A stretch of 64,000 nucleotides of DNA from Vitreoscilla massiliensis (GCF_001457815.1 NZ_LN898219.1:437166-501165); one strand, 5' to 3'; numbered from the stretch's first letter, positions 50,658 through 59,445 are shown. Numbers and translations: made by a program. The notes: a model not told the origin generated them from the letters alone.

Positions 50658-52067
50658 TTATACCGATTTGTCTTCTAAACCGGCGGGGGCGAATTTGGCC
50701 AACATCACGTCTTTCCAGCTTGGGGTTTTGCCGGCCATTTCCTGCGCTTCTTTGCGCATTACCGCATTGCGCACCAAGGTGCCGCCCCAATAGCGGATGG
50801 GTTCGGCTGGGAAATGGCGCACTTGGCGATTGACCAGTGCGCATTCGCTCCATTGGTTTTTTTGTCCCAAGGCCAAGCTCGCCAAGATGCGGCCACCGAT
50901 GCGGCTGGGACCGACGCCATTGCCACTCCAGCCTATGCCGAAATGGATGTTGTCTTGGCCGTGCAATTGGCCAAACACCGGCAAGCTGTCGTAAGTGCGG
51001 TCTATGGGGCCAGACCAAGCGTCGCTGAATTGGATTTGACCCAGTTGCGGGTAGGTGAGTCGGCACTGTTCTTCGGTGAGTTTGATGCTGGCGGCGTGCT
51101 CGCTGAACACCTCGCCGATGCGTTCGCCGTACATGATGGCGCCCGTGCCTTTGCCAAAAGCGATGCGGCCATCATGGGTGGTGCGGTAATAGTTCACCAA
51201 CAATTGCGAATCGGTAATGGATTCACCACCGCTCCAGCCTTGTTGTGCCAATTGTTGCGGCATGGCTTCGGTCACGGCGATGGAGCTGTTGACCGGTACG
51301 ATTAAAGAGCGCAATTGGGGAATGCACACCGCCCACGCATTGCTGGCCAAGACCAATTGTTGGCAGCTGAGCTGTCCTTGTTCGGTGGTGATGGTGACAG
51401 GTTTGCCTGGGTGTATGGCGGTAGCGGCGGTGTGTTCGTAGATGCGCACACCCAAAGACAAGGCCACTTGGCGCATGCCGCGCACCAACAAAGCCGGTTG
51501 TACCGTGGCATTGCTGGCTTCAAACACGCCGGCCAAGTGCACATTTGAGCCTGTGCGTCTGGCCACTTCTTGCGCCGATAATTCTTCAAACGGACTCACG
51601 CCCAATTGTTTACAGGCCGCTATGGTTGAGGCCCAAGAATTGACATGGGCCGCGCTGGTGGCTGTCCACAACCAGCCTTTTTGCAGGAAATGGGCATCAA
51701 TGCGGTGTTGGGCACAGAATTCGCCCAATTCGCCAATCGCTCTTTCGGCGCTGTGCGCCAAAAACAAGGCTTGTTCTTGGCTGCAAAACGATTGCAATGA
51801 GCTGATTTTGGGCCACCATGACATCACAAAACCGCCATTGCGGCCTGAAGCCCCACCACCACAAATGTCTTGTTCGATGATGACCACATCGGCATCGGGT
51901 TGTTGCTCTTTGATGGTGATGGCTGTCCACAAGCCGACAAAACCGCCACCCAAGATGGCGATGTCGGCAGTGGTCGCTTGCGTTAATGTTTGCACCGCAT
52001 CGGTTTGGTAAGTGGTTTGTTGCATCCAATGGCTGCGTTTCAATGGGCTGGATGGGGCGAGTTTCAT
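50658..52067 (-). CDS. FAD-dependent amine oxidoreductase (PuuB/OrdL-like)
   Basis: A 469-residue DAO-fold flavoprotein. IAILGGGFVGLWTAITIKE is the FAD loop, followed by DICGGGASGRNGGFVMSWWPK, a signature shared with gamma-glutamylputrescine oxidase PuuB and relatives. The FGIGWSGNGVGPSRIGGRILASLAL segment near the end is the second FAD contact. With GabD and GabP downstream it probably oxidises gamma-glutamyl-polyamine or a related amine. First gene of the operon, divergent from the PucR regulator. Confidence 0.8.
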   Translation of the reverse strand: MKLAPSSPLKRSHWMQQTTYQTDAVQTLTQATTADIAILGGGFVGLWTAITIKEQQPDADVVIIEQDICGGGASGRNGGFVMSWWPKISSLQSFCSQEQALFLAHSAERAIGELGEFCAQHRIDAHFLQKGWLWTATSAAHVNSWASTIAACKQLGVSPFEELSAQEVARRTGSNVHLAGVFEASNATVQPALLVRGMRQVALSLGVRIYEHTAATAIHPGKPVTITTEQGQLSCQQLVLASNAWAVCIPQLRSLIVPVNSSIAVTEAMPQQLAQQGWSGGESITDSQLLVNYYRTTHDGRIAFGKGTGAIMYGERIGEVFSEHAASIKLTEEQCRLTYPQLGQIQFSDAWSGPIDRTYDSLPVFGQLHGQDNIHFGIGWSGNGVGPSRIGGRILASLALGQKNQWSECALVNRQVRHFPAEPIRYWGGTLVRNAVMRKEAQEMAGKTPSWKDVMLAKFAPAGLEDKSV

Positions 52068-52144
52068 GGCAGTGGCATCTCAATGAGTGTGAAGGTGCCA
52101 TTTTCGCAAGCACCCATCCGCCAAACAATTAGCCGCAATTAAGA

Positions 52145-52176
52145 ATTTCATATAGTATTTCATACCATCGTATGGT
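52145..52176. promoter_or_regulatory. Repeats in the divergent promoter of the GABA operon
   Basis: Two direct copies of ATTTCATA (52145-52152, 52157-52164) one helical turn apart, followed by the dyad ACCAT-CGT-ATGGT (52164-52176). Candidate binding sites for the PucR regulator whose gene starts 24 bases further on. Confidence 0.45.
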
Positions 52177-52199
52177 TAATTGTCGGGAGAACTGCGTAA

Positions 52200-53684
52200 A
52201 TGGGTTTGTGCATCAAAGACATCATTGGCAATCCGGTACTGAAGACTCAGGCCGTGACCCAACACTTACAGGCCGACTTGGCCGTGCATTGGGCACATGT
52301 GTGCGAATTGAACGACCCGACAGAATGGCTAGGAGCGGGCGATTTGCTGATGACCACTGGCATAGGCATCCCTGTGCAAGCCGAGGAACAAATCACCTAT
52401 GTGCAAAGATTGGCGCAGGCACAATTGGCAGGCATGCTCATCGGCAATGACATGCAAGCACCAGCCGACATTTCCGCCTTGTTGGCCGAGGCCGAGCGCT
52501 TGCAGTTCAATGTGTTGTTGATGGCGTATGAGGTGCCGTTTTCGGCCATCACCAAAGTCATTATTGAAGACAAAGAGCACCAAGAACATGTGAGGCGCAC
52601 CGCCATTACCCAAGTGTATGAAACCGCGCGCTTGAGCATACAAGGCATGGATTTGGAGCGCTTAATCGACAAATTGCAACAAGACATACAATCACCACTG
52701 TATTTGGTCGACCCACACACATGGCAGCCATGGTCTGTTGGCTTGCCTGCATTGCCAGAAGCGGTACATCAGGCCTGTGTGGCTTCCAGCAGCATGGAAA
52801 AACACCCGTTATCGACTTTGCAACGCTTTATGGCAGATGCCGAAGAGTGGCTGCGTTTGCCTTTGCCGACTCAAAACGCCGCCAGCATCGTGGTGAAAAA
52901 TTCACACTGGACAGACTATATTTTGCTGAACCATGTGGCGGCGGTGGTGGGCATAGAATTGGAGCGCACGCGGTTTGAATACGAAAACGTGTTGCGCTTG
53001 GGGGCAGAGTTGTTTGAAGAATTGATACAGCAACGCATGCCTGAAGCGCACACCTTGGAGCGTTTGCAGCCATTTCGTTACGATTTGAAACACGCACATG
53101 TGTTTAGCTTCAAGAGCGACCGCGCCTTATTGAATCTGTGGAACGAATGGCTGTGCCGCAAAGGCATCCGCGTCTTGTTTAAAAAACAGCCCAATCGGGT
53201 CTTGGGTTTGTGCAGCGATGTGGCCGATTTGGCGGAGGTACAAGCGCTGTTAGGCCATGCCATCGGTTACAGCGCCGCCATCGGCACGGTGTACCGCTTG
53301 CCAGAAGCGATACACGAATCACAATTGGCCTTGGAGTTTTGCAATGCCAACGAGGCCTTGGTGGCCTACGATGCCTGTTCCAATATTCCGTTTTGGTTGC
53401 CGGCCAATTTGGACATCGCCAAACAAGTCTTCGACACGGTGTTGGGCGAATTGGAACGCTACGATGTGCACAACCACAGCAAATTGGTGCTGAGCCTGAA
53501 GGTGTTTTTGGAAGCGAATAAATCGTGGAAAACCGCATCGGAGCACTTACATGTGCACAAGCAGTCGCTGATTTACCGCATCAAGAAAATCGAAGACATC
53601 ACTCAGCGTTCGCTCAACCACATCGACGATGTGACCATTTTGTGGTTTGCCATCAAGTCTGGCATGTTAATTGGCAAAATTTAG
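52200..53684 (+). CDS. PucR-family transcriptional regulator
   Basis: A 494-residue regulator. The N-terminal PucR domain (about 5-125) includes WLGAGDLLMTTGIGIP; a GGDEF-like middle follows; the C-terminal helix-turn-helix (HTH_30) reads NKSWKTASEHLHVHKQSLIYRIKKIE. PucR proteins sense purine or amine catabolites. Divergent position makes it the likely controller of the FAD oxidase, gabD, gabP and cupin genes. GGGAGAACT precedes the ATG. Confidence 0.87.
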   Translation: MGLCIKDIIGNPVLKTQAVTQHLQADLAVHWAHVCELNDPTEWLGAGDLLMTTGIGIPVQAEEQITYVQRLAQAQLAGMLIGNDMQAPADISALLAEAERLQFNVLLMAYEVPFSAITKVIIEDKEHQEHVRRTAITQVYETARLSIQGMDLERLIDKLQQDIQSPLYLVDPHTWQPWSVGLPALPEAVHQACVASSSMEKHPLSTLQRFMADAEEWLRLPLPTQNAASIVVKNSHWTDYILLNHVAAVVGIELERTRFEYENVLRLGAELFEELIQQRMPEAHTLERLQPFRYDLKHAHVFSFKSDRALLNLWNEWLCRKGIRVLFKKQPNRVLGLCSDVADLAEVQALLGHAIGYSAAIGTVYRLPEAIHESQLALEFCNANEALVAYDACSNIPFWLPANLDIAKQVFDTVLGELERYDVHNHSKLVLSLKVFLEANKSWKTASEHLHVHKQSLIYRIKKIEDITQRSLNHIDDVTILWFAIKSGMLIGKI

Positions 53685-53716
53685 CCGCCAAGCGGTGCCA
53701 AGCAGGTGTTAAACAT

Positions 53717-53727
53717 TTACAGGCCGC
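53717..53727 (-). repeat. Single DUS (intergenic)
   Basis: TTACAGGCCGC, 33 bases after the PucR stop. Confidence 0.75.
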
Positions 53728-53790
53728 ATCAAATGTATGACAGCACTGTGCTGCAACAGATGGGTCTTGATACAGGGGAAAGAGGTATTT

Positions 53791-54513
53791 ATGTGGCAAA
53801 AATGGCAGGTTTGGTGCGTGTTGCCGTGCTTATTGGGGGCGAACGCGTGTACCACCATGATGTGGGAGGGCAATTCCTCCAAAGACTATGCGTATGCATT
53901 CAAAACCGTGCAAGCAGACCGTTTGCTCAGTGTTGGCAAGATTCAAGAGCGCGGGCAGACTGAGCAATATGTGTTGTTGGGGCAAAGCCATGTGTATGTG
54001 ATTACCGATGGCAATCGTGAAATCAGCCAAATCTTGCGCTTGGTGCACAATCCACACGCTTTGCAATTGGTCACGTCGCAAGACAAGGCGATTAAATTGG
54101 GCTTAAGCCCGCAATTGAGCAGCGCAGGCGAGGCGCAATTTGTGGGCAAGCTGCAGTTGCAATACACCATCCCCAATAGCGACACGGCGCAATTGGCGGC
54201 GTGGAAGGAATTGCCGTATTACAAAATGAGTCCACAAGCCGAGCAAACCGTGTTCACCAGCAGCATACGCGTGTTTGTCACGCCGTATGCCAACAACACG
54301 CAAGCGGACAACATCGCCCACACCACGGCCATCGCTGGCGATTATCAGATTTTGCTCGGCAGTTATGAAACCACCACCACCTTGGATGTGCTGCAAGTAT
54401 TGAACAATGCGTTTGCCACACCGTTTACCTTGGCCGCTGATTTGGTGACCATGCCCGTGGGCGTGGTCAATCAAGGTGTGGGCAAAGGCTGGTCACAATT
54501 GAAGCAAAAATAA
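53791..54513 (+). CDS. Probable lipoprotein of unknown function
   Basis: About 240 residues. MWQKWQVWCVLPCLLGANACTT is a membrane-targeting start whose NAC could be an atypical lipobox. The mature part is beta-rich (QYVLLGQSHVYVITDG, AQFVGKLQLQYTI, IRVFVTPYANN) and ends with a short hydrophobic stretch, FTLAADLVTMPVGVV. No family recognised. AAGAGG precedes the ATG at 53791. It has an inverted DUS pair as terminator. Confidence 0.65.
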   Translation: MWQKWQVWCVLPCLLGANACTTMMWEGNSSKDYAYAFKTVQADRLLSVGKIQERGQTEQYVLLGQSHVYVITDGNREISQILRLVHNPHALQLVTSQDKAIKLGLSPQLSSAGEAQFVGKLQLQYTIPNSDTAQLAAWKELPYYKMSPQAEQTVFTSSIRVFVTPYANNTQADNIAHTTAIAGDYQILLGSYETTTTLDVLQVLNNAFATPFTLAADLVTMPVGVVNQGVGKGWSQLKQK

Positions 54514-54530
54514 GATGGCAGTGAACCCAT

Positions 54531-54560
54531 GCGGCCTGTAAACCGTTACAGGCCGCTTTT
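54531..54560. terminator. Inverted DUS pair between convergent genes
   Basis: GCGGCCTGTAA (54531-54541) and TTACAGGCCGC (54546-54556), then a T run. Confidence 0.75.
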
Positions 54561-54588
54561 TCATGCTTGGCGCCACCGAGTGTTGGTT

Positions 54589-55041
54589 TTAAATCGGCAA
54601 GGCGCGTCCTGAGACCACGTCTTTCATGACAATGGTCGAGGTCAGGCGCTGTATGCTCGGGATGGCGGCCAATTTGTCATCGTAGAGTTTTTGAAAACTG
54701 GCCAAATTGGTGGTGACGATTTGCAACAAATAATCGGGCGTGCCAAACAAACGCTGCGCTTGCACGATTTGTGGGATGTCGATGATGGCGGCTTCAAACG
54801 CTTGCAAAGAGTCGCGGTTGCCGTCTTTCAGGGTTACAAAAATGATGGCCGAAAAATTCAAACCCACCAATTCTGGATTCAATTGCGCCCTATAGCCTTG
54901 GATGACGCCTGTGTCTTCCAAGGTTTTGACGCGGCGATGGCAAGGCGACACGCTCAAGCCTATGCGTTCGGCCAGTTCAGTGACAGACAATCGTCCTTCT
55001 GCTTGCAAATGCGCAAGAATTTTCTTATCCAGCTTATTCAT
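54589..55041 (-). CDS. Lrp/AsnC-family regulator
   Basis: A 150-residue regulator. The N-terminal HTH reads ILAHLQAEGRLSVTELAERIGLSVSPCHRRVKTLE; the C-terminal RAM/ACT-like domain (LNFSAIIFVTL through FGTPDYLLQIVTTNL) binds amino acids. Divergent from a LysE-type exporter gene, which it probably controls in response to an amino acid. Confidence 0.9.
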   Translation of the reverse strand: MNKLDKKILAHLQAEGRLSVTELAERIGLSVSPCHRRVKTLEDTGVIQGYRAQLNPELVGLNFSAIIFVTLKDGNRDSLQAFEAAIIDIPQIVQAQRLFGTPDYLLQIVTTNLASFQKLYDDKLAAIPSIQRLTSTIVMKDVVSGRALPI

Positions 55042-55159
55042 GTAGAAAAATTTTCCAATTTTGTAGGAGTTTGCACAAATCTTTGGCAGCCCATTCTAAG
55101 GCGTATTGGCTAAGATTGCCACTACAGTTAACAGCCGCTAAGGGCAACAAAGGAAAACT

Positions 55160-55777
55160 ATGGAATGGGGTGTGATTGCCGCTTTTTGGGGCGTGTCTAT
55201 GTTATTCATCATGAGTCCGGGGGCGGATTGGTCGTATGCCATCAGCGCCGGCATACACAAGCGGGTGGTGCCTTCGGTGACGGGCTTGTTGTGTGGTCAT
55301 GTGTTGGCAACGCTGGTGGTAGCGGCGGGCGTGGGTTTGGTCTTGGCCGAGCATCCACAGGCTTTGTTGGTGTTAACCGTGTTGGGCGCGCTGTATTTGG
55401 CATGGATGGGCTGGCAGTTGTTTCGTCAACCGGCGGCGCCGAGCGTGGGCAGCGCGGTGGACAACAGCCATTGGCACAGCTGGTGTTGGAAAGGCTTGTG
55501 CATCAGCGGGCTCAATCCCAAAGTATTGCTGCTGTTCATGGCCTTATTGCCGCAATTCATCGCGCCAACCGCCGCTTGGGGCATGAGCACGCAAATCTTG
55601 GCGCTGGGCTTGGTGCACATCATCAGTTGTGCGGCGGTGTATTTCTGTGTCGGCTTTTCATCGCAAGCGGTATTGTCGGCACGGCCACAAGCGGCATGGG
55701 TGGTGGGCAAAGTTTCGGGCGTGATGATGATGGCAATTGCGCTGTTGATTTTGTGGGAACAATACACGCATATGTGA
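55160..55777 (+). CDS. LysE-family amino-acid exporter
   Basis: A 205-residue inner-membrane protein with about six helices. MSPGADWSYAISAGIHKRVVPSVTGLLCGH matches the N-terminal signature of the LysE/RhtB group, and LNPKVLLLFMALLPQF the middle motif. Exports an amino acid or related compound; the divergent Lrp gene suggests substrate-driven control. AGGA precedes the ATG. Confidence 0.88.
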   Translation: MEWGVIAAFWGVSMLFIMSPGADWSYAISAGIHKRVVPSVTGLLCGHVLATLVVAAGVGLVLAEHPQALLVLTVLGALYLAWMGWQLFRQPAAPSVGSAVDNSHWHSWCWKGLCISGLNPKVLLLFMALLPQFIAPTAAWGMSTQILALGLVHIISCAAVYFCVGFSSQAVLSARPQAAWVVGKVSGVMMMAIALLILWEQYTHM

Positions 55778-55815
55778 TGCGGGCGGAACACACGATACAC
55801 AATGCGGCGATTGTT

Positions 55816-55826
55816 TTACAGGCCGC
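55816..55826 (-). repeat. Single DUS between convergent genes
   Basis: TTACAGGCCGC; the only convergent junction here with one word instead of a pair. Confidence 0.75.
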
Positions 55827-55885
55827 ATTTTTTATTGCGCTTGAATCTCCGATAGTTTTGTTGATACAGAATGCTGCCATTGTGT

Positions 55886-56668
55886 TTACTGCTTTTTAAG
55901 CTGTCGCTTGTCGGTTTTACGAGCCGCAGTTTTGTTGGCCGTTGTGCGTGGTTTGGGGCTGAGACGGGCCTTGTCTTTGCTTGCACACGTATTGGCACTG
56001 AGGCTGGTTTTGCAGCTGGGCGCACGCGGTTTTCGGCTGAGATTGGATTGATCTTTGGCGCTGGATTTTTTAGCTGTGCTGGTTTTGCGCGTAGGGGTTT
56101 TGCTGGCAGTTTGGCGCTTGCTGGTGGCCGAATTTTTGGTCGCAGCGCTGCTTGTCTCTTTCCACATGCCCAGCTTTTTTTGCTGCGCCGCTTGTTGCAA
56201 ATTGAGCAAATAGCGGCGCTCTTCTTGGTCGCGCGCATACGTGGTGGCCGCGCGCGCATGGCCTTTGCTGATGAGGCGTTCGCACAAGCTGTGGCCGCGC
56301 ACATAGGCTTCGATGTGCAGGCTGTATTCGTCTTCGCCAACGATCCACAGCTGCAAGGTTTGGCCAACACTGGCTTTGTGCAAGGCCAGTTTGGCGGCCT
56401 TACCGTGCGCTTGGCGCTGATTGGGCGCATGCGAATACGCCAATTGCATCACCACCGCCGCGCGCCGAAAACGGCGGCGACAGCGCAAGCGATTGCCATC
56501 GCAGACCTCAACCACTTTGGCCTTGTAGACTTTGCCCACATGAAACGGTTGCCACAGCAAACGCCACAATTGTTGCAATTGCTGCCATGTCAGCCACGCA
56601 CTCCAAAGCAGCATCAGCAATAACAAAGCAATGACCCACGTTTGCCACTGCTGTGCCCAAGCCCACAT
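55886..56668 (-). CDS. Membrane-anchored nuclease-like (SNase fold) protein, degenerate
   Basis: About 260 residues: one membrane helix (11-28), an SNase-like domain (about 45-170) and a 90-residue tail of Lys, Arg, Ser and Thr. The domain shows KVYKAKVVEVCDGNRLRC, GEDEYSLHIEAYV and LGMWK, which follow the thermonuclease pattern, but the catalytic set is lost: the first Arg site reads Gln75, the DAPE region reads SHAPN, and the YGR arginine reads YSL. It probably binds nucleic acid without cutting. ATG at 56668 preferred; GTG at 56677 possible. Confidence 0.65.
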   Translation of the reverse strand: MWAWAQQWQTWVIALLLLMLLWSAWLTWQQLQQLWRLLWQPFHVGKVYKAKVVEVCDGNRLRCRRRFRRAAVVMQLAYSHAPNQRQAHGKAAKLALHKASVGQTLQLWIVGEDEYSLHIEAYVRGHSLCERLISKGHARAATTYARDQEERRYLLNLQQAAQQKKLGMWKETSSAATKNSATSKRQTASKTPTRKTSTAKKSSAKDQSNLSRKPRAPSCKTSLSANTCASKDKARLSPKPRTTANKTAARKTDKRQLKKQ

Positions 56669-56958
56669 TCTATTCACTTTGCATTAATAATCGCGGCATT
56701 GTAGGGCAATTGAGCGCGAGCATACAGACGCAAACGGCCGCAAATGCCCATGTGGCAAGGACAAGACGGCTATGCGCTTGTTTCATGGCTCAATTCTGTG
56801 CGTCTTCAGCCATGTAAATCTGTGTATTGCTCAGCTTAGAGTGGCGGCAGTGTCGCGCTTTAGCCAAAATGCGGCCTATCATGCGCTTAACTGCAGGCAT
56901 CTGCAGCAAATGTGCTTACAATAGCGGCTGAAATGTATTTACCTTGAAGAAGACACAC

Positions 56959-57360
56959 ATGCACATGAAACCCCAATTGTTTTGTACCTTATTGTTGAGC
57001 AGCGCCTTATTGGTGTGCAGTTACAGCAGCCATGCCGCTGCGCCGGTTTGCAAAGAAGTGGCCAGCGGTGAAATGGAATCCACCACCACTTGCACTTATG
57101 CCGGCATGAGCCAAGCCCAAGCCTATGACGCATGGCGCGCAGAAGTGGACGGCGGCATGTATGTGCGCGAACAATTCCCCGAGCAAAAAATCACCGACAC
57201 CATGCCTGAAAACAACGAAGAAGGCTTGGTGCAAGTGGAATACGAAAACAAAAACAAAGTATGGCTGATGGAATTGGGCTATCAAGGCGGCACCACCCGC
57301 GTCAAAGTCAGCAGCAAAGGCGCAGATGCAACCGTGGTGACGGTGTTGTCTGCGGATTAA
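56959..57360 (+). CDS. Periplasmic protein of unknown function
   Basis: About 133 residues with a signal peptide (leucine-rich core, cleavage after HAA near residue 27). Two cysteines remain in the mature part (VCKEV, TTCTYAG), spaced for a disulfide. It ends with VKVSSKGADATVVTVLSAD. No family recognised. GAAGA precedes the ATG at 56959; a TTG 15 bases earlier is possible. A DUS-pair terminator follows. Confidence 0.65.
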   Translation: MHMKPQLFCTLLLSSALLVCSYSSHAAAPVCKEVASGEMESTTTCTYAGMSQAQAYDAWRAEVDGGMYVREQFPEQKITDTMPENNEEGLVQVEYENKNKVWLMELGYQGGTTRVKVSSKGADATVVTVLSAD

Positions 57361-57385
57361 TCAAGCCTGTTTATCACTGATATCA

Positions 57386-57417
57386 GCGGCCTGTACGGAG
57401 TTACAGGCCGCTTTTTT
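57386..57417 (+). terminator. Inverted DUS pair, terminator
   Basis: GCGGCCTGTA (57386-57395) and TACAGGCCGC (57402-57411), then six T. Confidence 0.75.
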
Positions 57418-57539
57418 GTGGCTCAAATTTTATGAACAGTTGAAACATTGGTCTGTGTTGAGTTTGTAAGTATGGGGTTGATGGATGTAACAACCTGTTT
57501 ATGCATCATCTACATGCACGTTGCCTGGTCAAATTGATG

Positions 57540-57565
57540 CGGCCTGTAAACCTAATTACAGGCCG
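57540..57565. repeat. Inverted DUS pair
   Basis: CGGCCTGTAA (57540-57549) and TTACAGGCCG (57556-57565). Confidence 0.7.
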
Positions 57566-57681
57566 TGTTTCAGTCTATATAGGCATGCTAAAGCGCTTTA
57601 AACAGTGTGTTACTTGGCGGTGGTTTGATAAACGGGCGAGCTGAGAAGTACAGCTACATTGCTTTGCCATGGTTAATTGAT

Positions 57682-57709
57682 GCGGCCTGTAAACTCAGTG
57701 ACAGGCCGC
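57682..57709 (-). terminator. Inverted DUS pair near the end of the secreted-family gene
   Basis: GCGGCCTGT (57682-57690) and ACAGGCCGC (57701-57709). On the minus strand it lies 59 bases after the stop at 57768. Confidence 0.6.
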
Positions 57710-57767
57710 TTGTGTGTGCTGGTATCGACTGCGTGAAGCCAATAATGGGCTTAACCATGTAGCCTAT

Positions 57768-58214
57768 TTAAGGGCGACAACGGTAAAACGCTTTCACTGC
57801 CAAATGTGGCGTGTACAAAGTCTGGCCTTGGACTTGGTAGCTTAGCGTGCGCACATGGTTGTTTGAGTTTAACTTGCCTTGAATCAACGGCAACGCGAGT
57901 GAAGTGTCACCACTGAGGCTGTGCGCTTGAATGCGGCTGTTAATCAAATCATTGGCCTGTAAGGTCACCGACGTGCCTCCGTAGTCATGGCGCAGGTTTA
58001 AGTCGTCGATGTGGATGAAATACGCCTGTTTGGGCAAGGCTTTGTGTTCGTGATAGGCTTTACAGGCCGCTGCTCGGCTTGAAGCAGACGCAGTGTGCAC
58101 CCACACGCCTTGCAAAGATTTGGGCAGAAGTTGCACCATCATCGGATAGGCAAACGCTGCGGGCGCGCCCAAGCTCAGTCCCAATATCAACATTCCGGTC
58201 ACAATACTGCGCAT
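57768..58214 (-). CDS. Secreted two-cysteine protein, paralogue A of a tandem family
   Basis: About 148 residues: signal peptide (MRSIVTGMLILGLSLGAPAAFA), then the family start LPKSLQGVWV, SRAAACKAYH and the family end LYTPHLAVKAFYRC. The two conserved cysteines (one after the N-terminal motif, one in the last residues) probably join N- and C-terminal ends. The motif PxSxQGxW resembles the opening of lipocalin-like or DUF-type small beta proteins, but I cannot assign a family. AGGAG lies six bases before the second of two ATGs. Next to paralogue B, 9 bases apart. Confidence 0.7.
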   Translation of the reverse strand: MRSIVTGMLILGLSLGAPAAFAYPMMVQLLPKSLQGVWVHTASASSRAAACKAYHEHKALPKQAYFIHIDDLNLRHDYGGTSVTLQANDLINSRIQAHSLSGDTSLALPLIQGKLNSNNHVRTLSYQVQGQTLYTPHLAVKAFYRCRP

Positions 58215-58223
58215 CATCCTCTC

Positions 58224-58667
58224 CTAAGCCACTGGACAGCGGTAAAACGCTTTATTGCGCAAATGCGGCGCACGCAAACTGCCATCGGCCTGTAACCGCC
58301 ATTCAAAAGCCAGACCCCGTTTCACAGGAAAATCTTGGTCAGCACCGTTTTCTTGGTAAGTCTGGTCGGCACGGCCTTGCAAACGTTGCGCTTCTTTGTG
58401 GCTGAAACGCAGCGCCACGTCTTCCAAATACACCTCAGCATAGCGGTGTTCAACGCTGTTGGGCGTGAACGTCAGCAGATAGTGTGTGCCGACATCGAAA
58501 TAGCTGTCGGCGCGGATGTCGCGGCAAGCGCGAGCGCGCTGCTTGCTGTTGGCGATGTCTATCCAATCGCCTTGAAAAGATTTGGGCAGGATTAACGGCG
58601 GCAGCGGTTTGGCCATGGCGAAAGTCGAACAAGCACAGCAAATAGCGGTCAAAACCAACAGTTTCAT
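58224..58667 (-). CDS. Secreted two-cysteine protein, paralogue B
   Basis: About 147 residues. Signal peptide with cysteines (LLVLTAICCACSTFAMA), then LPKSFQGDWIDIA, QRARACRDI and the end LRAPHLRNKAFYRC, the same frame as paralogue A. Middle sequences differ strongly between paralogues. GGAG lies before the ATG at 58667; the GTG at 58679 overlaps that site. Probably one transcript with paralogue A. Confidence 0.7.
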   Translation of the reverse strand: MKLLVLTAICCACSTFAMAKPLPPLILPKSFQGDWIDIANSKQRARACRDIRADSYFDVGTHYLLTFTPNSVEHRYAEVYLEDVALRFSHKEAQRLQGRADQTYQENGADQDFPVKRGLAFEWRLQADGSLRAPHLRNKAFYRCPVA

Positions 58668-58772
58668 CAGCAACTCCACGAAGCAGGTTAGGGGATAGGG
58701 CCAAGCCAGCCCATATTACCGAATTTGGCCGTGGCCGCAAACCGCTGTGTTAAGGCGCAGCAAGGAGGCAAT

Positions 58773-59378
58773 ATGAACCGAACTATTGGCTGTGTGGTGG
58801 CAAGCGCCGCCTTGTTGGCGTGGCCGCTGACGCTGGCGGCGGCGCCCAAGTCATCATTGCAACAAGTGATGCGCGAGGTGGTGGGCGGTTTTGCCCAACA
58901 CGATGCGGCCAAAGTGCGTCGCCACATCCATCCACAATACGGCTATGTGTATGTGTCGCGCAGCGGTGCTGTGCCCAATTTGCAGGTGTTGCGCCGACAG
59001 GATTTTGTGTTTGCCACGCCGTATTTTGGCACGCAGCCACGACTACAACCGCGCAGCCGCATCCGCATGCTCAGCGCGGCGGCCATGCCCAAACACGATT
59101 GTGAGCGTTGGAACAAGGCCGGTTGGTATTATCGCTATACCAGCCGCGAGCAGCCGTTTTCAGCTTTGCTGCGCCATCAGCAGCAATTTGAACAGATGCC
59201 AAGCAAGACTATCCAAGCCCAGTTACAGCGTGTGCAGCCTTTGGAAGCGCAATTGGTGCAAATGCTGTACATCGGCAACAGTCGCAATATAGGCGATGAG
59301 CTGCATTTGTATTTCAGCAAAATCGGTGCGCAATGGTATTTCAGCGCCTATGACAACAGCGGCGCTTGTGCGGTGTAA
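58773..59378 (+). CDS. Secreted protein of unknown function
   Basis: About 201 residues with a signal peptide (cleavage after LAA near residue 22). The mature start SLQQVMREVVGGFAQHDAAKVRRHIHPQYGYVYVSR resembles an NTF2-like or nuclear-transport-factor-type helix and strand, but I am not sure. Two cysteines (HDCERWN, SGACAV at the very end). AAGGAGG precedes the ATG at 58773. It is oriented against the paralogue genes on both sides. No family recognised. Confidence 0.65.
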   Translation: MNRTIGCVVASAALLAWPLTLAAAPKSSLQQVMREVVGGFAQHDAAKVRRHIHPQYGYVYVSRSGAVPNLQVLRRQDFVFATPYFGTQPRLQPRSRIRMLSAAAMPKHDCERWNKAGWYYRYTSREQPFSALLRHQQQFEQMPSKTIQAQLQRVQPLEAQLVQMLYIGNSRNIGDELHLYFSKIGAQWYFSAYDNSGACAV

Positions 59379-59402
59379 TGGGCAAGGATTAGGTGTTTCA
59401 AT

Positions 59403-59439
59403 GCGGCCTGTAAGCATGGTTTGGATGTTTACAGGCCGC
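59403..59439. terminator. Inverted DUS pair between convergent genes
   Basis: GCGGCCTGTAA (59403-59413) and TTACAGGCCGC (59429-59439). Confidence 0.7.
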
Positions 59440-59445
59440 TTTGTG

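Larger units (their letters stand above)
57361..57767. other. Spacer with three inverted DUS pairs
   Basis: Three hairpins at about 57386, 57540 and 57682 within 330 bases between convergent genes. No gene is seen. The second and third share the flank AATTGATGCGGCCTGTAAAC, so they may have arisen by duplication. Confidence 0.6.

Noticed and set aside
55871..56623. A 250-codon plus-strand frame
   Set aside because: Shadow of the nuclease-like gene on the other strand; the minus-strand frame has a membrane anchor, SNase motifs and a start signal.
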